Shown piece by piece: positions 17,901 through 26,401 of a stretch of 46,609 nt of DNA. The DNA comes from Mesorhizobium mediterraneum. GTDB taxonomy: Bacteria; Pseudomonadota; Alphaproteobacteria; Rhizobiales; Rhizobiaceae. The notes under the pieces are model-generated. The model had not been told where the DNA came from, did no database searches, and saw only the letters and a list, made by a program, of their open reading frames with translations. The position numbers and the translations under genes were made by a program. The stretch covers positions 61,939 through 108,547 of the forward strand of contig NZ_NPKI01000039.1 of the NCBI RefSeq assembly GCF_002284565.1, in the 5' to 3' direction. Positions within the stretch are counted from its first letter, which is position 1; every line of letters begins with the position of its first letter.

Positions 17901-18529
17901 GCAAGCCCTGGCTTGTTGTTTTGAAAGAGCCAACGACTAAAGCCGAAAAGAGAATTTGTGCTGCGAGTGACCGTGTCCGGCCTGGCTTTACCCGCAAGGA
18001 GTGCTGACTTCAGCCCTTCGATGGCGGTGGCATCGTTGGAATAAACAGGACGCTTGTCGGCACCGTCGGGGACCACAATTGGACGATCCGGCTGCACTGT
18101 CGAGGGCATCGACCCGTCGAGATGCGGTGCTGGGGTGTATTCGTGCTCGTCCCCCTGCATCACAAGTTGCGCCTCCCGTTCCGATGTACCCACCTGATGG
18201 GTGGGGAGTTGCATCATCACGCGAGCGCCTGAGTTGCCAACCTCACCTGGTTGCCGCTCAGTGACAGCATGCTGCAGATTGCTTTGGATCCTCTGCCTCT
18301 TCGTTGGTCTCAACTCACCTTTACCATGCGAGCCATTGACGAGGACCTCCTCGCCTGGCGCACCCATCAACTCGTCCGCCGCCTGCAGTTCGCCCAAGTG
18401 CTGCTCAAAACCGGCTTGGCCGGCCTGTCCGCTTGCTCGTGCGGTACGGCGTGCTGCACCTGCAGCCAAGCTGCCACGATGAATGTCTAGTTTGTACGGG
18501 TGCACGCTATCCTCACTTCCACAGATCAC
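14933..18529 (-). CDS. Type III effector with Ulp1/C48 SUMO-protease domain (NopD/XopD-like)
   Basis: A protein of 1198 residues, probably injected into host cells to remove SUMO from nuclear proteins. Two similar modules lie at about residues 140-340 and 540-760, each with paired motifs like LFGFSRWLFQNNKPGLAARL and HYLRQNDKLGIAGRI. The Ulp1 domain is about 840-1000, with H923 (THWSLLLVD), D943 (YHYDS), the oxyanion Q974 and C980 (YDCGVFV), so all catalytic residues are present. Residues 1033-1168 are seven copies of a repeat core. LPLSL at 383-387 fits the LxLxL repression motif. A tts box ends just upstream. The frame starts with GTG 18529, very close to the tts box; GTG 18505 has a better spaced GAGG and may be the true start. 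M. loti MAFF303099 has a comparable C48 effector (memory). Confidence 0.85.
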   Translation of the reverse strand: MICGSEDSVHPYKLDIHRGSLAAGAARRTARASGQAGQAGFEQHLGELQAADELMGAPGEEVLVNGSHGKGELRPTKRQRIQSNLQHAVTERQPGEVGNSGARVMMQLPTHQVGTSEREAQLVMQGDEHEYTPAPHLDGSMPSTVQPDRPIVVPDGADKRPVYSNDATAIEGLKSALLAGKARPDTVTRSTNSLFGFSRWLFQNNKPGLAARLYHPSLSQDLEEYESRGGSSTVAGALRQLMKSMGGAGPIVGRAVLNPHPDDAALTRHFRSASGYATALNHFSHYLRQNDKLGIAGRIYDKSLDKDVESYKAASSNGGAPIESALVYLRKNPPRVILGNHLENAVSMEARPRGDAAQHTAPQQGFDWPEELLPVGYKEGTDLPLSLAPTAHQHQAPDFGEAVPHLNWRHGDQGAPEELVAARDRSSPLPSEAVPHKSGRGLATQPRLWAEKSASPELFRRRAEQALPASARGVETSSAVDEAAQAARQALAWLQQEMEGIEPMQDPHKVATPECEAQLVRQRDEHESTPAPHPGGGGSMPSTVQPDRPIVVPDGADKRPVYSNDATAIEGLRAAFHAGKAKANTVTYNVNSLFGFSRWLLQNNKPGFAARLYHSSLDQDLKEYESTGGSSTVAGALRYLKKSTGGAPIMARPVVIPYPDDAELIRNYRAASTKEYLAAPATGRNPDTVGGYTNFLRHFSQYLRQNNKLGIAARIHDKSLDKDVESFKAVSYGNRLSISSALAHLRDILPRIVLGRETVLSAHPADAVTRRVGAAAEAGPAAPARAPQPASPATARLPGTYRGLPLVDVTTLTTSSSGAQIGALDPTAPSNVATGRVLGAAEWLSDAHIQRDYNLLEGQLQGINPALAARTRLVDPSVSHLLRHTSPQDARGILQSIYNQNNATADFLFLPVNNGTATSPGTHWSLLLVDRRDPERRFAYHYDSLQREGYNDVPAKQLAGLLNATLAPAPMARQTNHYDCGVFVLEGTWALVERLVKGQRPDHEPLPLDNLVADRQALQDRLRRRLPHEEEPRQLLEDEPASPPMMAFEPGELRQLLEDEPASPPMMAFEPGELRQLLEDEPASPPMMAFEPGELRQLLEDEPASPPMMAFEPGELRQLLEDEPASPPMMAFEPGELRQLLEDEPASPPMMAFEPGELRQLLEDEPASTWAQINSTPHARADGVHQPAQAPWLPERRR
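15026..15433 (-). repeat. 63-bp tandem repeats, seven cores, in the effector gene
   Basis: Seven copies of a core encoding RQLLEDEPAS are spaced exactly 63 bases (21 residues) apart; the six spacers encode PPMMAFEPGEL. The copies are almost identical in DNA, differing by scattered single bases, which points to recent expansion or homogenisation by unequal recombination. The unit is in frame, so copy-number change keeps the protein open. Confidence 0.95.
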
Positions 18530-18537
18530 ATGAGCAA

Positions 18538-18567
18538 CCTACTCAGGCAAGCTTTCGAGAGGCTGAC
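18538..18567 (-). promoter_or_regulatory. tts box (TtsI-dependent type III promoter)
   Basis: On the minus strand GTCAGCCTCTCGAAAGCTT matches the first 18 positions of the rhizobial tts box (GTCAGCTTNTCGAAAGCT) with one mismatch. The 3' part of the 30-base consensus is poorly matched. It lies directly upstream of the Ulp1 effector gene on the same strand, so expression with the type III secretion system, in response to plant flavonoids through NodD and TtsI, is inferred. Confidence 0.85.
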
Positions 18568-19232
18568 GAGGTCCGCCGCCGCGGAAGGCGAAGGCTGGTT
18601 TTCTGCTCAGCGGTTGACGGCCTCGCGTGTTGCGGCCGCGCCGGGTATCACGCCAATCAATCTGAATAGTCGATGCGTCAAACGAACCAGGATGGGATTT
18701 TCGTAGCGGGGCTGCTCTACTCACTCTTGTCCTGAGGGCAGAATTCAACCATATCGCCGAGCAACTGGATGCCGATTGGATACCCGATCCGGAAAGCTTC
18801 AGCTCCTATGTGACGCGAGGATGAGAATCGTGGCAGCTCCAGACCGGCGGGCTGCCACCGACACCGGCGATGACCGACGAGGGTCTTCTATTGCCAAGGC
18901 AATCGTCCGTTCGGGGACCTATGTGTTCCAATGCTCGTCGAGCGGATCGGGTGGGCGGCACCGCCGTAGCGTTACGGCGAGCGGAAGCGGCGTTGGTGTG
19001 CGGCTTTTCCCCTGAACGCTTCACACGAGGCTGATAGTGGATCTTGCAATCGCACACACGCGGTCTGCAGGCGTGCCCATCAAGCAGTTTGCGCAGACCA
19101 ACGTCGCGGCGAGCCGATCCTCAATACGCAGCGCAAGTCCTAGACTCCACGATCGTCCTTCGGTGAAGATTTGCTCGCGCCTCGCCCTGATTACAGCCGA
19201 TAAGGCGAGCTAACAATTGCAAGAGCCACAAG
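18568..19232. other. Intergenic region upstream of effector, no recognised gene
   Basis: About 660 bases without a supported gene. A plus-strand stretch at 18533-18700 encodes a weak helix-turn-helix-like segment (LTASRVAAAPGITPINL), and another at about 18722-18825 reads EFNHIAEQLDADWIPDPESF before a stop; either may be a remnant, but neither could be assigned to a family. Confidence 0.4.
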
Positions 19233-21539
19233 CTATTCCAGCTCGATCGGTTTGGTGTTCCAGTCGGGCGGGGTCTGACCGAGAATGTTGCGAACGAAGA
19301 AGTCTAGGAGTTTGCGCTCGGTGTAGGTGCCTAGAGTATGGTGATTGGCACCAGGAACGTAGACCATGTCAAAATCTTTTCCTGCCTTGATGAGTCGATC
19401 GGCAAGCTGGAACGAGCAAAACGGATCGACATTATCATCCATTTCGCCGACCGCGATCATCAGCTTGCCCTGCAGCCTGTGAGCATTGTCAACGGCGGAG
19501 GATTGCGAATATTCAATGCCGACCGGCCACCCCATCCACAGTTCGTTCCACCAGGTCTTGTCTATCCTGTTGTCGTAGCAGCCGTTTTTGGCGACGGCGA
19601 CCTTGTAGAAATCGGGGTGAAAGAGCAGCGCGCTGACTGCACTCTGGCCGCCGGCGGATGCGCCAAAAATGCCGACGTTGGATATGTCGTACCATGGATA
19701 TTGCGCGGCCGCCGCCTTGTGCCACAGAATGCGATCGGGAAATCCTGCGTCCTTCAGATTCTTCCAAGCAACATCATGGAAGGCGCGGGAGCGGTTGTTG
19801 GTGCCCATGCCGTCGATCTGAGCAACGACGAAGCCCAGCTGCGTGAGCGGCTCTGTCCACCGCGAGAAGGATTTCGGGACGAAGGAGCCGTGGGGTCCAG
19901 CATAGATATTCTCCACAACCGGGTATTTCTTCGTCGGGTCGAAGTTGGCTGGCAGGTGGAGCACGCCCCAGATATCAGTTTTGCCGTCGCGCCCCTTGGA
20001 ATGGAAACTGAGCGGCGGCTGCCAGCCTGCGGCGACGAGCTCGGAAATGTCGGCCGTCTCGATCTGCTGGAGCTTGGCATTGTCGCTGGCGCGGTAGAGT
20101 GCCATGCGCGGGGGCAGATCGATGCGTGACCAGAGATCGACATAATAGCGCCTGTCAGGCGAGAACTCGATATGGTGGTTGGCCGGTTCGGGCGTCAGTG
20201 CAGTCAGTCCCTTGCCGTCAAAGCCGATGCGGTAAGCATGGACCCAATAGGGGTCCTCCTGCGGGTTCATCCCGCTCGCCTCGAACCAGATCTGACGCTT
20301 GACCGGATCGACATGGTTGACCCTCCGGACGACCCACTCACCTCGGGTGATCTGGTTTTCGAGCGCGCCTGTCCGGCCGTTGAAAAGATACAAATGCTCA
20401 TACCCGTCGCGCTCGGATGCCCAGATGATCTCCTTCCCGTCATCGACATCGAAACGGAAGATTTTTCCGGCATCCTCCTGGCCATGCCCCAGCGGCAAAT
20501 AATCAACGAATGTCTCGCTGGTCTCATCGATCAGGGAGCGCCCGTGGCCCGTGGCGGCGTCTACCTCGACCAGGCGATAGAGCTGATGCCCGCGCTGGTT
20601 ATATTCGAAAGTGAAGCCGCGGCTGTCCGCCCACCACCGGAGAGCGGAAAGTTCGAAGACGTTCGAGAAGAGGGCATCGTCAATCACGATCTGGCGCGGG
20701 CCGGCAATGTCGAACAGGACCGGCTGGGGCAGCGGAAGGACATCGCCCGGCCTGGGATAGAATATTGTTGAATATTCCCGCTCCAACTGGTCCGTCGAAG
20801 AATTGAGATAGCGGACCTCCCGCCTATAGCCGGGGCGAACAAGGTAAGCGGCGAGGTGGCGCGAGTCCGGCGACCAGCTCAGCGTCGAAAAGACGTAGCA
20901 ATTGCCTTCGGCTCCGTCCCGGCTCAGAGGAACATCCTGCAATCCGTCCTCGCTGCGCAGGAAAACATTGCAGTTCTTGATATAGGCGATCCATTTGCCG
21001 TCGGGCGACGCGTTGCTCTTGTCGGGGTTGTTCTCCGCTGGCGGCGTGTAGCGGTGGCTGAGCTCCCTAGGGTCCCCTTTCCTTGCATCGAACGTGGTGC
21101 TGGTACAGTCGTAGCTTGCAAGGTCGCAGCTCCACCGGGTGTCTTCAATCTGGAAGTCGAGCCTGCGACCATCCTCACTCAGTTCGAAACGGTCGAACGG
21201 AAGATTGCCGGCTTGATAGCTCTCATGGCTCACCTTGTTTAGCGCTGCCGCCAGACGCGCCTGATCGAAAGCGGGCCGCTTGAAACCCGTGGCAGCATCG
21301 ACCTGCATGAACTGCTGCTCGCCGTGGCTAGTCCGGCGGTAGACTAAGGCTTCACCCCCGGTCAGCCAGAAAGGCATTTTGGGGACATTGACAGTGAGCC
21401 CGCCATATCGATCGTTGATCGTAAGTGCGCGCTTGAAATCGGCCGGCGCTAGCGGCGGGTGTAAACTTTTCGAACCCTTGGCCAGCGTCTGAGTTGCCGA
21501 TCCCCGTGCCGCGCGCGTCAAAGCGCCGATCCTGGACAT
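19233..21539 (-). CDS. Prolyl oligopeptidase-family S9 peptidase (DPP IV-like)
   Basis: A serine peptidase of 768 residues of family S9. The first two thirds form a beta-propeller with repeated phrases such as NASPDGKWIAYIKN, LSWSPDSRHLAAY and FSPDRRYYVDLW (the DPP IV N-terminal domain); the last 250 residues are an alpha/beta hydrolase with S628 in GIFGASAGG, D701 in GEMDDNV and H733 in GANHHTLG. All three catalytic residues are present. No obvious signal peptide is seen. An in-frame stop three codons upstream of ATG 21539 fixes the start region. The substrate is unknown; peptide or peptide-hormone processing in the nodule is only a guess. The 370-base leader carries a sigma-54 promoter and a NifA-type site, suggesting bacteroid expression. 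Confidence 0.87.
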   Translation of the reverse strand: MSRIGALTRAARGSATQTLAKGSKSLHPPLAPADFKRALTINDRYGGLTVNVPKMPFWLTGGEALVYRRTSHGEQQFMQVDAATGFKRPAFDQARLAAALNKVSHESYQAGNLPFDRFELSEDGRRLDFQIEDTRWSCDLASYDCTSTTFDARKGDPRELSHRYTPPAENNPDKSNASPDGKWIAYIKNCNVFLRSEDGLQDVPLSRDGAEGNCYVFSTLSWSPDSRHLAAYLVRPGYRREVRYLNSSTDQLEREYSTIFYPRPGDVLPLPQPVLFDIAGPRQIVIDDALFSNVFELSALRWWADSRGFTFEYNQRGHQLYRLVEVDAATGHGRSLIDETSETFVDYLPLGHGQEDAGKIFRFDVDDGKEIIWASERDGYEHLYLFNGRTGALENQITRGEWVVRRVNHVDPVKRQIWFEASGMNPQEDPYWVHAYRIGFDGKGLTALTPEPANHHIEFSPDRRYYVDLWSRIDLPPRMALYRASDNAKLQQIETADISELVAAGWQPPLSFHSKGRDGKTDIWGVLHLPANFDPTKKYPVVENIYAGPHGSFVPKSFSRWTEPLTQLGFVVAQIDGMGTNNRSRAFHDVAWKNLKDAGFPDRILWHKAAAAQYPWYDISNVGIFGASAGGQSAVSALLFHPDFYKVAVAKNGCYDNRIDKTWWNELWMGWPVGIEYSQSSAVDNAHRLQGKLMIAVGEMDDNVDPFCSFQLADRLIKAGKDFDMVYVPGANHHTLGTYTERKLLDFFVRNILGQTPPDWNTKPIELE

Positions 21540-21924
21540 ACCTGTTCACTTCTTTCGGTTTTCGGAATGCGAATTTTGAAGTTGGGTTCTCGTCGCCGGT
21601 CTGCAGCAGCGCCGAGCGTCGCCTTGGAGGAGAGCCAGCACGCGGGTGCAGCCAGGCCGCGCAACAGGGGCGCTCCTTGGACATCCAGGCACTGGTCGGG
21701 TGCCGATTGAAGAGTTGGCGTCCGCCGCCGAAACAACCAGGAAAGAGCGTCCATGCAGCCCTGACGCGACTATTTCCTCCGCGAGTATGGCCGCTTGCTT
21801 TTCTACATCATCTGAAAGGTCCTGCTCTAGTCGGGCCGGATGTCACCCCGGCAGAAATCATTGTGCTATTTCGACAATCTCCGAGCGATTGCCGCCGGCC
21901 CATGACGAGGTTTACCGATAGGGC

Positions 21925-21939
21925 GCAATATGCGTGCCA
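21925..21939 (-). promoter_or_regulatory. Perfect -24/-12 sigma-54 promoter upstream of the S9 peptidase
   Basis: The minus strand reads TGGCAC-GCATA-TTGC, an exact match to the RpoN consensus TGGCAC-N5-TTGC. Transcription would start near 21913 and run toward the S9 peptidase gene, leaving a leader of about 370 bases. A NifA-type site lies 46 bases further upstream. Confidence 0.75.
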
Positions 21940-21975
21940 AAGGAAAAGCGGTTTAAATACACGGCAATCCGCCTA

Positions 21976-21991
21976 TGTCGCATCCCCAACA
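21976..21991. promoter_or_regulatory. NifA upstream activator sequence (TGT-N10-ACA)
   Basis: TGT-CGCATCCCCA-ACA is an exact TGT-N10-ACA match. It is correctly placed upstream of the -24/-12 element at 21925-21939. A second near match with one mismatch (TGT-N10-ACG on the minus strand) lies at about 22000-22015. Confidence 0.65.
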
Positions 21992-22196
21992 TCGTCGTAC
22001 ACCGGACAATGCCGGACGAAATTGTCCCGGGGCGTCAAATTGGTTTTGATGGTGACCCAAGGAGTTCTGGCCTTATCTGAGGCGTTCGGCCTTTTTCGAG
22101 AGCCGGACTCTTCGCGCGTTTCCGGCGACCCGAAGCGCCTGATCAAAGCTGACGGCATTCCCGGGTCTTGGCCTTGCCACAGCAGCACCTGCTGCA

Positions 22197-22435
22197 TCAA
22201 TTCCGACGGACGCTGTAGAACACCTGCAACACACGGCCCGCAGCAATTTCTCCGGCGCAACGCTGGGGCGACCGCCTTTGGCACTGCAGGCGTACATGCC
22301 GGAAAGGATGCCGTCTAGCCGCACCAGCGCTCCATTGATCATCAGCCGGTGCGGGCACAAGGATGATCGGCTGGAACGAAATCTTCCAAGCTTCATCGTG
22401 AACAGCTGCTCCATGAACACATCGCTCCCGTGCAT
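22197..22435 (-). pseudogene. Transposase N-terminal remnant (IS1182/IS5-like)
   Basis: The minus strand encodes pieces of a transposase N-terminus in more than one frame: VFMEQLFTMKLGRF, then INGALVRLDGILSGMYA and KGGRPSVAPEKLLRA in one frame, continuing as VLQVFYSVR in another. The order matches IS1182/IS5-type transposases (memory of the family). The remainder of the gene is absent, and no terminal repeats were recognised. It lies just downstream of the gibberellin operon and upstream of the S9 promoter. Confidence 0.75.
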
Positions 22436-22521
22436 CGAGCCGTCTCGCCAGGGGGATCAATAGTCTGTCTTTGGCGTAGGTATTTCAGCAGCCTGCTGCT
22501 AGCGTGCGGACGACGCCGACA

Positions 22522-23570
22522 TCAACCGGCGGACAAATGCGCCGAGGGCAACAAGCGCGCCTGACGCAACGCCGCCAGATCAGCCGAGCCGGTGCAGAAG
22601 CAGGCGACGGCCAACTGGCGGATGACGATCTCGAAATGCGCGACAACCGCCTCGGTGGACACTGTCGCCGCGCCCAGCACGCTGGCCGCCTGCCCGGCGA
22701 TGTCCGCGCCCAGGCGGATGGCCTTGGCCACGTCGACGCCATCGCGGATCCCGCCCGACGCGATCAGCTTCACCGTTGGCAGCGCCCGGCGCACCGCCTG
22801 CACGCTGGTCAGGGTGGGAATCCCCCAATCGGCGAACGACATCGCCACTGCACGGTCGGCGGCATTGCGGGCGCGCTCGCCCTCCACTGCGGCCCAACTG
22901 GTGCCGCCGGCGCCGGCGACATCGATTACCGCCACGCCCGCCTCGACGAGCGCACAGGCCACCGAGGCGGACAGGCCCGCCCCCACTTCCTTGGCCACGA
23001 TCGGCACCCCCACGATGCGCGCGGCGCCAGCGATCAGCGCCAGGACGCCGCGCCAGTCGCGGTCGCCCTCCGGCTGTACCGCTTCCTGCAGCGGATTGAG
23101 ATGGACGATGAGCCCATCGGCCTCCAGCGCGTCCACCTGCGACGCGCCAGGTCCAGGCCGTCGGCCTCCCGCAGTTGCGCGGCGCCGATATTGGCCAGCA
23201 AGGGAATGTCTGGCGCCAGGCGGCGCAGCGCGCGCGTTAGCCCCTGGGAGTTGCGGGATTGCAGGCTCACACGCTGCGAACCGACGCACATGGCGATCCC
23301 CAAGGCTTGCGCTGCCTCGCTCAAATACCGGTTGATGGCCTCGGCCCGTGGCATGCCGCCGGTCATAGAGCTGATCAGCAGCGGCGCGCGCATAGCCTTG
23401 CCCAGCAGCGAGGCGCGCAGGTCGATCTGCGTCAGGTCCAACTCGGGCAGTGCGCAGTGTTCGAAACGGATGTACTCCCAGCCAGCGGCCACCGTGGCCG
23501 GCGCCGTTCGCCGATCCAGCACGATGTCCAGATGTTCGTCCTTTCGCCGGCTCAGGGCGGTGTCGCTCAT
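22522..23570 (-). pseudogene. idi: Type II isopentenyl diphosphate isomerase, frameshifted
   Basis: Type II IDI interconverts IPP and DMAPP with FMN and would feed the diterpenoid pathway. ATG 23570 gives MSDTALSRRKDEHLDIVL, and the first frame continues through SMTGGMPRAEAINRYLSEAA, CVGSQR and LANIGAAQLREADGL. Near 23146 one base is missing from a codon and the rest (VDALEADGLIVHLNPLQEA, VPIVAKEVG, GGTSWAAVEG, LIASGGIRDG) continues in another frame to the stop at 22522. Both halves are otherwise well conserved. idi is the last gene of the operon in alphaproteobacterial versions. Either a real lesion or a sequencing error would explain the break; several neighbours are also broken. Confidence 0.88.
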
Positions 23571-23655
23571 GCTCGCTCCATCCGTAGCAGCGGGCGACGG
23601 CGTTGCGTCGGATCGAACCGACGGCAGGGCGCCCAAGCCGCCGCCTCCGGCGCGT

Positions 23656-24552
23656 TCAGGCCGACGCACGCTGGCCTCCCCCTGCAGCGTCGCTGCGGTA
23701 GCGGCTGGTCGAAGTCTGGTAGTACTGCGCGCGGATCGCCGCCATCGCCTCGATCAACGGTCCCCACGGCGCGGGAAAGCATTCTTCCGCCATCACCCGG
23801 TGCAGCATGCGCGTATGGCCGGCCAACTCGTCGTTGAGGAACTCAACCACAGGCATAGCCGGATAGCGCTGCAGAAGCAGGATCGCCGCGTTGTCGCCGG
23901 CCGACCTGTCCTTGTCGCGTCCATGCAGATCGTTCTGCAGGCGCCCTATCACTGAGATGAGCCGCAGGACCTGGCGAAACGCTGGACGCGCGCGCAAGGT
24001 CGCCATGTCCAGCCCCCACAGCAGCGACAGGCAACAGAACACGTTCCCGTAAGCGATCGAATCGATGCCGTTGTGCAGGTACTCGGCGTAAGACCAGCGT
24101 CGCGCCCCTGCCGCCTGCGCGTGTCCGGCGCGCAGCGCCGCGCAGTAGCACCGGGTATAGTCGAGAAGCCGAGCATAGTCGCGACGATCGTAGGCGAGCG
24201 CAGCCAGCGAAGCGCGCAGCTGAGCGCAGCCCTCGAATCCGGAGAGCACGCACGGTACGCCGTGCCCCAGCGCCTGCTCCACGGCGGCGAGCTGCTCCGG
24301 CGCGATCAGGCCAAGGTCGTTGCAATCGTCTAGCCAGAACAGCAGCGCCAGTTCGCGATAGAACGCCACGATCAGCGTTTCGTCCTGCGGATCGCGGCCG
24401 GTGCGGGCGCTGGTGTCGCGCAGGCTCGGGTGAATGCGTTGCAGGATATACTGGCCGCCCCTTACCGCTTCCTCACCATGCTCATCGGCGAAACCGGTCA
24501 GGGTACGCCCCCACTCCAGGACCTGCTGCAGCGCGCGTTCGGTCTGGATCAT
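23656..24552 (-). CDS. ks: ent-Kaurene synthase (class I diterpene synthase)
   Basis: Converts ent-copalyl diphosphate to ent-kaurene. The protein has 298 residues starting MIQTERALQQVLEWGR, overlapping the cps stop codon (ATGA). The first metal-binding motif is D75-D-C-N-D79 in LLFWLDDCNDLGL; the second region begins N207-D-L-H after IGRLQ. The sequence is open and very close to what is remembered of the Bradyrhizobium enzyme. The stretch after N207 (HGRDKDRSAGDNA) seems about two residues shorter than that enzyme, a point from memory that should be aligned, as it falls in the second magnesium-binding segment. Confidence 0.92.
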   Translation of the reverse strand: MIQTERALQQVLEWGRTLTGFADEHGEEAVRGGQYILQRIHPSLRDTSARTGRDPQDETLIVAFYRELALLFWLDDCNDLGLIAPEQLAAVEQALGHGVPCVLSGFEGCAQLRASLAALAYDRRDYARLLDYTRCYCAALRAGHAQAAGARRWSYAEYLHNGIDSIAYGNVFCCLSLLWGLDMATLRARPAFRQVLRLISVIGRLQNDLHGRDKDRSAGDNAAILLLQRYPAMPVVEFLNDELAGHTRMLHRVMAEECFPAPWGPLIEAMAAIRAQYYQTSTSRYRSDAAGGGQRASA

Positions 24553-26099
24553 GGCGCCGCTCCTGCTCCCTCGGCTACGACGCGCCGCCCCCAACGAAGC
24601 GCCAGCCACAACCCGGCGAGTTCGGCCACGCGCACGACCCGGGTAGGGCAATACAGTTCCTTGCCGATCCACAGCGGCGCCTCCGGCATTTTATGCGCCG
24701 CATGGCGGGCGAGCATCCACTCCAGCGCACGCGCTACCGCCTGCGCGATCCGCCGGCGCCCTGTTGGCTCTTCGCTCCCGTTCATCACGTGCAACGTGAA
24801 CAGCGCATAGGCGGTTTCCTCGAATGTTGACGCGCGACCGGCGCCCCAGCCGCCGTCGTCGCGCTGCGCCTGCAGCAGCGCCGCCAGCGCGCGCTCGTCG
24901 CGCCACTTGGGCTTGCCTTGCGCCAGCGCAGCGACCGCATGCGCGGTGGGATACAGCCACGAAACGTGCCATTTTTCGTTGTCCCAAAGACCATGCGGGT
25001 TGCGTTTGGCCTCGATGTAGGTGCTGGTGCCGGCGGCGGGCTTTCCCAACAGTCGCAGCGCATGCAGGGCATGGATGTTGGTCGACACCGAGGCATTGCG
25101 CTCGCCGGGAAAGGTGACGAACAGCTCGCCGATTTCGAAATGGCACAACGCATCGACCGCCGGGGCGCGGCCTGCAAGGCGCAGGACGCACAACGCAACG
25201 GCGGTGTCGTCCGCATCGGCCGCGAAGTGCAAGGCCGGCCCCAGACCGCGCACGCCCAGGCGGGCGTCGAGCTGGGCGACGATCACGCGCACCGCATCGG
25301 CGAGCGCGGGATGCGCGAACAGCCCGACCAGATGCAAGGTGTACAGCGCCCAGCATGGCTCGAACACATTGATAGGCCAGACGTTGGGAACGACGCCTTC
25401 GATGCCGCTGTGCGTCGCCCGCGATGCCGCCTGCAGATACGCGTCGGCGCGCCCGACCTGCGGCGTGCTCCCCTGTTTCACGGCGTGCGCACGCCACGCG
25501 GCGGTGGCCGCCGGACTGATGCCGATGCTACCGTAGTCATCCGGGCATAGGGTGGCCGGCGACGTCCCCCAGGCTTCCCAGGAGTGCAGCAACGGATGGC
25601 CGCTCGGCAACGTCGCCACCGCACCCAGCTTGAGCAGGCACGCTTGCCGCAATGGCAACAGCGCCGGGTGGCGGGGAAACGCCACGCCGCCCAGCAAGGA
25701 TGCGGCCTCGCCACACAACTGCGGCAGGATCAGCTCAGCGCCGATCGGCGCGTCTTCTGGCACGGCATGCGCGTACGGATCGGGCTGGCGCTCGAGGAAC
25801 CGGATTGCAGCCTGGACTGCGTCGGCAGCGCCGGGAAGAGGATCGGCACGTTGCAATGCCAGCAACGCCGCCCACGTGGGCGCATGGCGAAACAGCGGGA
25901 AGTCCGCGCTTCCCCATCCGCCATCGGCCTGTTGCTGCGCGATGAGCCACGCGTATGCGTCCTGCCGACCGGTGAGGTTGCCGTGGAACTGCAGAGCTCG
26001 CGCGGTGTCATAGACGCACGGACCGACGCTGCCGCCGTCGCTCATCTCGCTCAGCAGGTGGCGCAATTCGGAAAGGAGCTGTTCGGACAGCGCGTTCAC
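24549..26099 (-). CDS. cps: ent-Copalyl diphosphate synthase (class II diterpene cyclase)
   Basis: Cyclises geranylgeranyl diphosphate to ent-copalyl diphosphate, the first committed step to gibberellin. The protein has 516 residues from GTG 26099 (reading VNALSEQLLSELRHLL); an upstream extension of the open frame is arginine-rich and not conserved-looking. The catalytic DxDD motif is D295-A-D-D298 in HFAADADDTAVALC, and terpene-cyclase QW-like repeats (QQQADGGWGSADFPLF, QRDDGGWGAG) are present. The frame is intact. It overlaps ks by four bases. Confidence 0.93.
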   Translation of the reverse strand: MNALSEQLLSELRHLLSEMSDGGSVGPCVYDTARALQFHGNLTGRQDAYAWLIAQQQADGGWGSADFPLFRHAPTWAALLALQRADPLPGAADAVQAAIRFLERQPDPYAHAVPEDAPIGAELILPQLCGEAASLLGGVAFPRHPALLPLRQACLLKLGAVATLPSGHPLLHSWEAWGTSPATLCPDDYGSIGISPAATAAWRAHAVKQGSTPQVGRADAYLQAASRATHSGIEGVVPNVWPINVFEPCWALYTLHLVGLFAHPALADAVRVIVAQLDARLGVRGLGPALHFAADADDTAVALCVLRLAGRAPAVDALCHFEIGELFVTFPGERNASVSTNIHALHALRLLGKPAAGTSTYIEAKRNPHGLWDNEKWHVSWLYPTAHAVAALAQGKPKWRDERALAALLQAQRDDGGWGAGRASTFEETAYALFTLHVMNGSEEPTGRRRIAQAVARALEWMLARHAAHKMPEAPLWIGKELYCPTRVVRVAELAGLWLALRWGRRVVAEGAGAAP

Positions 26100-26401
26100 G
26101 TGGGATGTTCCTTCTGCAGACGGTTGACGAGAACCAGGATCGGGCAGACGCCGCGCACGTCGCCGCAGGCCCGTCGCGGCCAGGCCGCGGGCAGCGCCGG
26201 ACGGCCGCCCTGCTGCGGCTCGACGCCGCGCCCGATGCTGGCGCCGGTCCGCCGCATAGGCTTGGCGCAGCGCGCCGCGTGCGCCGCGGCCGTGCTGGGC
26301 AACCGCTGCGATCGGCGCGCCGGAGTCGGAAACAGTGCAGCATGCACCGTTGCCGCCGGCCGATCGCAGCGGCACAGGGGCGACTCCATTCGGACGGGCG
26401 C
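26100..26401 (-). other. Gap between ggps and cps
   Basis: About 300 bases inside the operon with no recognised gene. All three minus-strand frames are arginine- and alanine-rich and lack motifs. The cps frame stays open through it by chance of GC-rich sequence. Confidence 0.5.

Noticed and set aside
18533..18700. TetR-like regulator fragment upstream of the effector
   Set aside because: Only a vague helix-turn-helix resemblance over some 20 residues, overlapping the tts box, with no further family signal.
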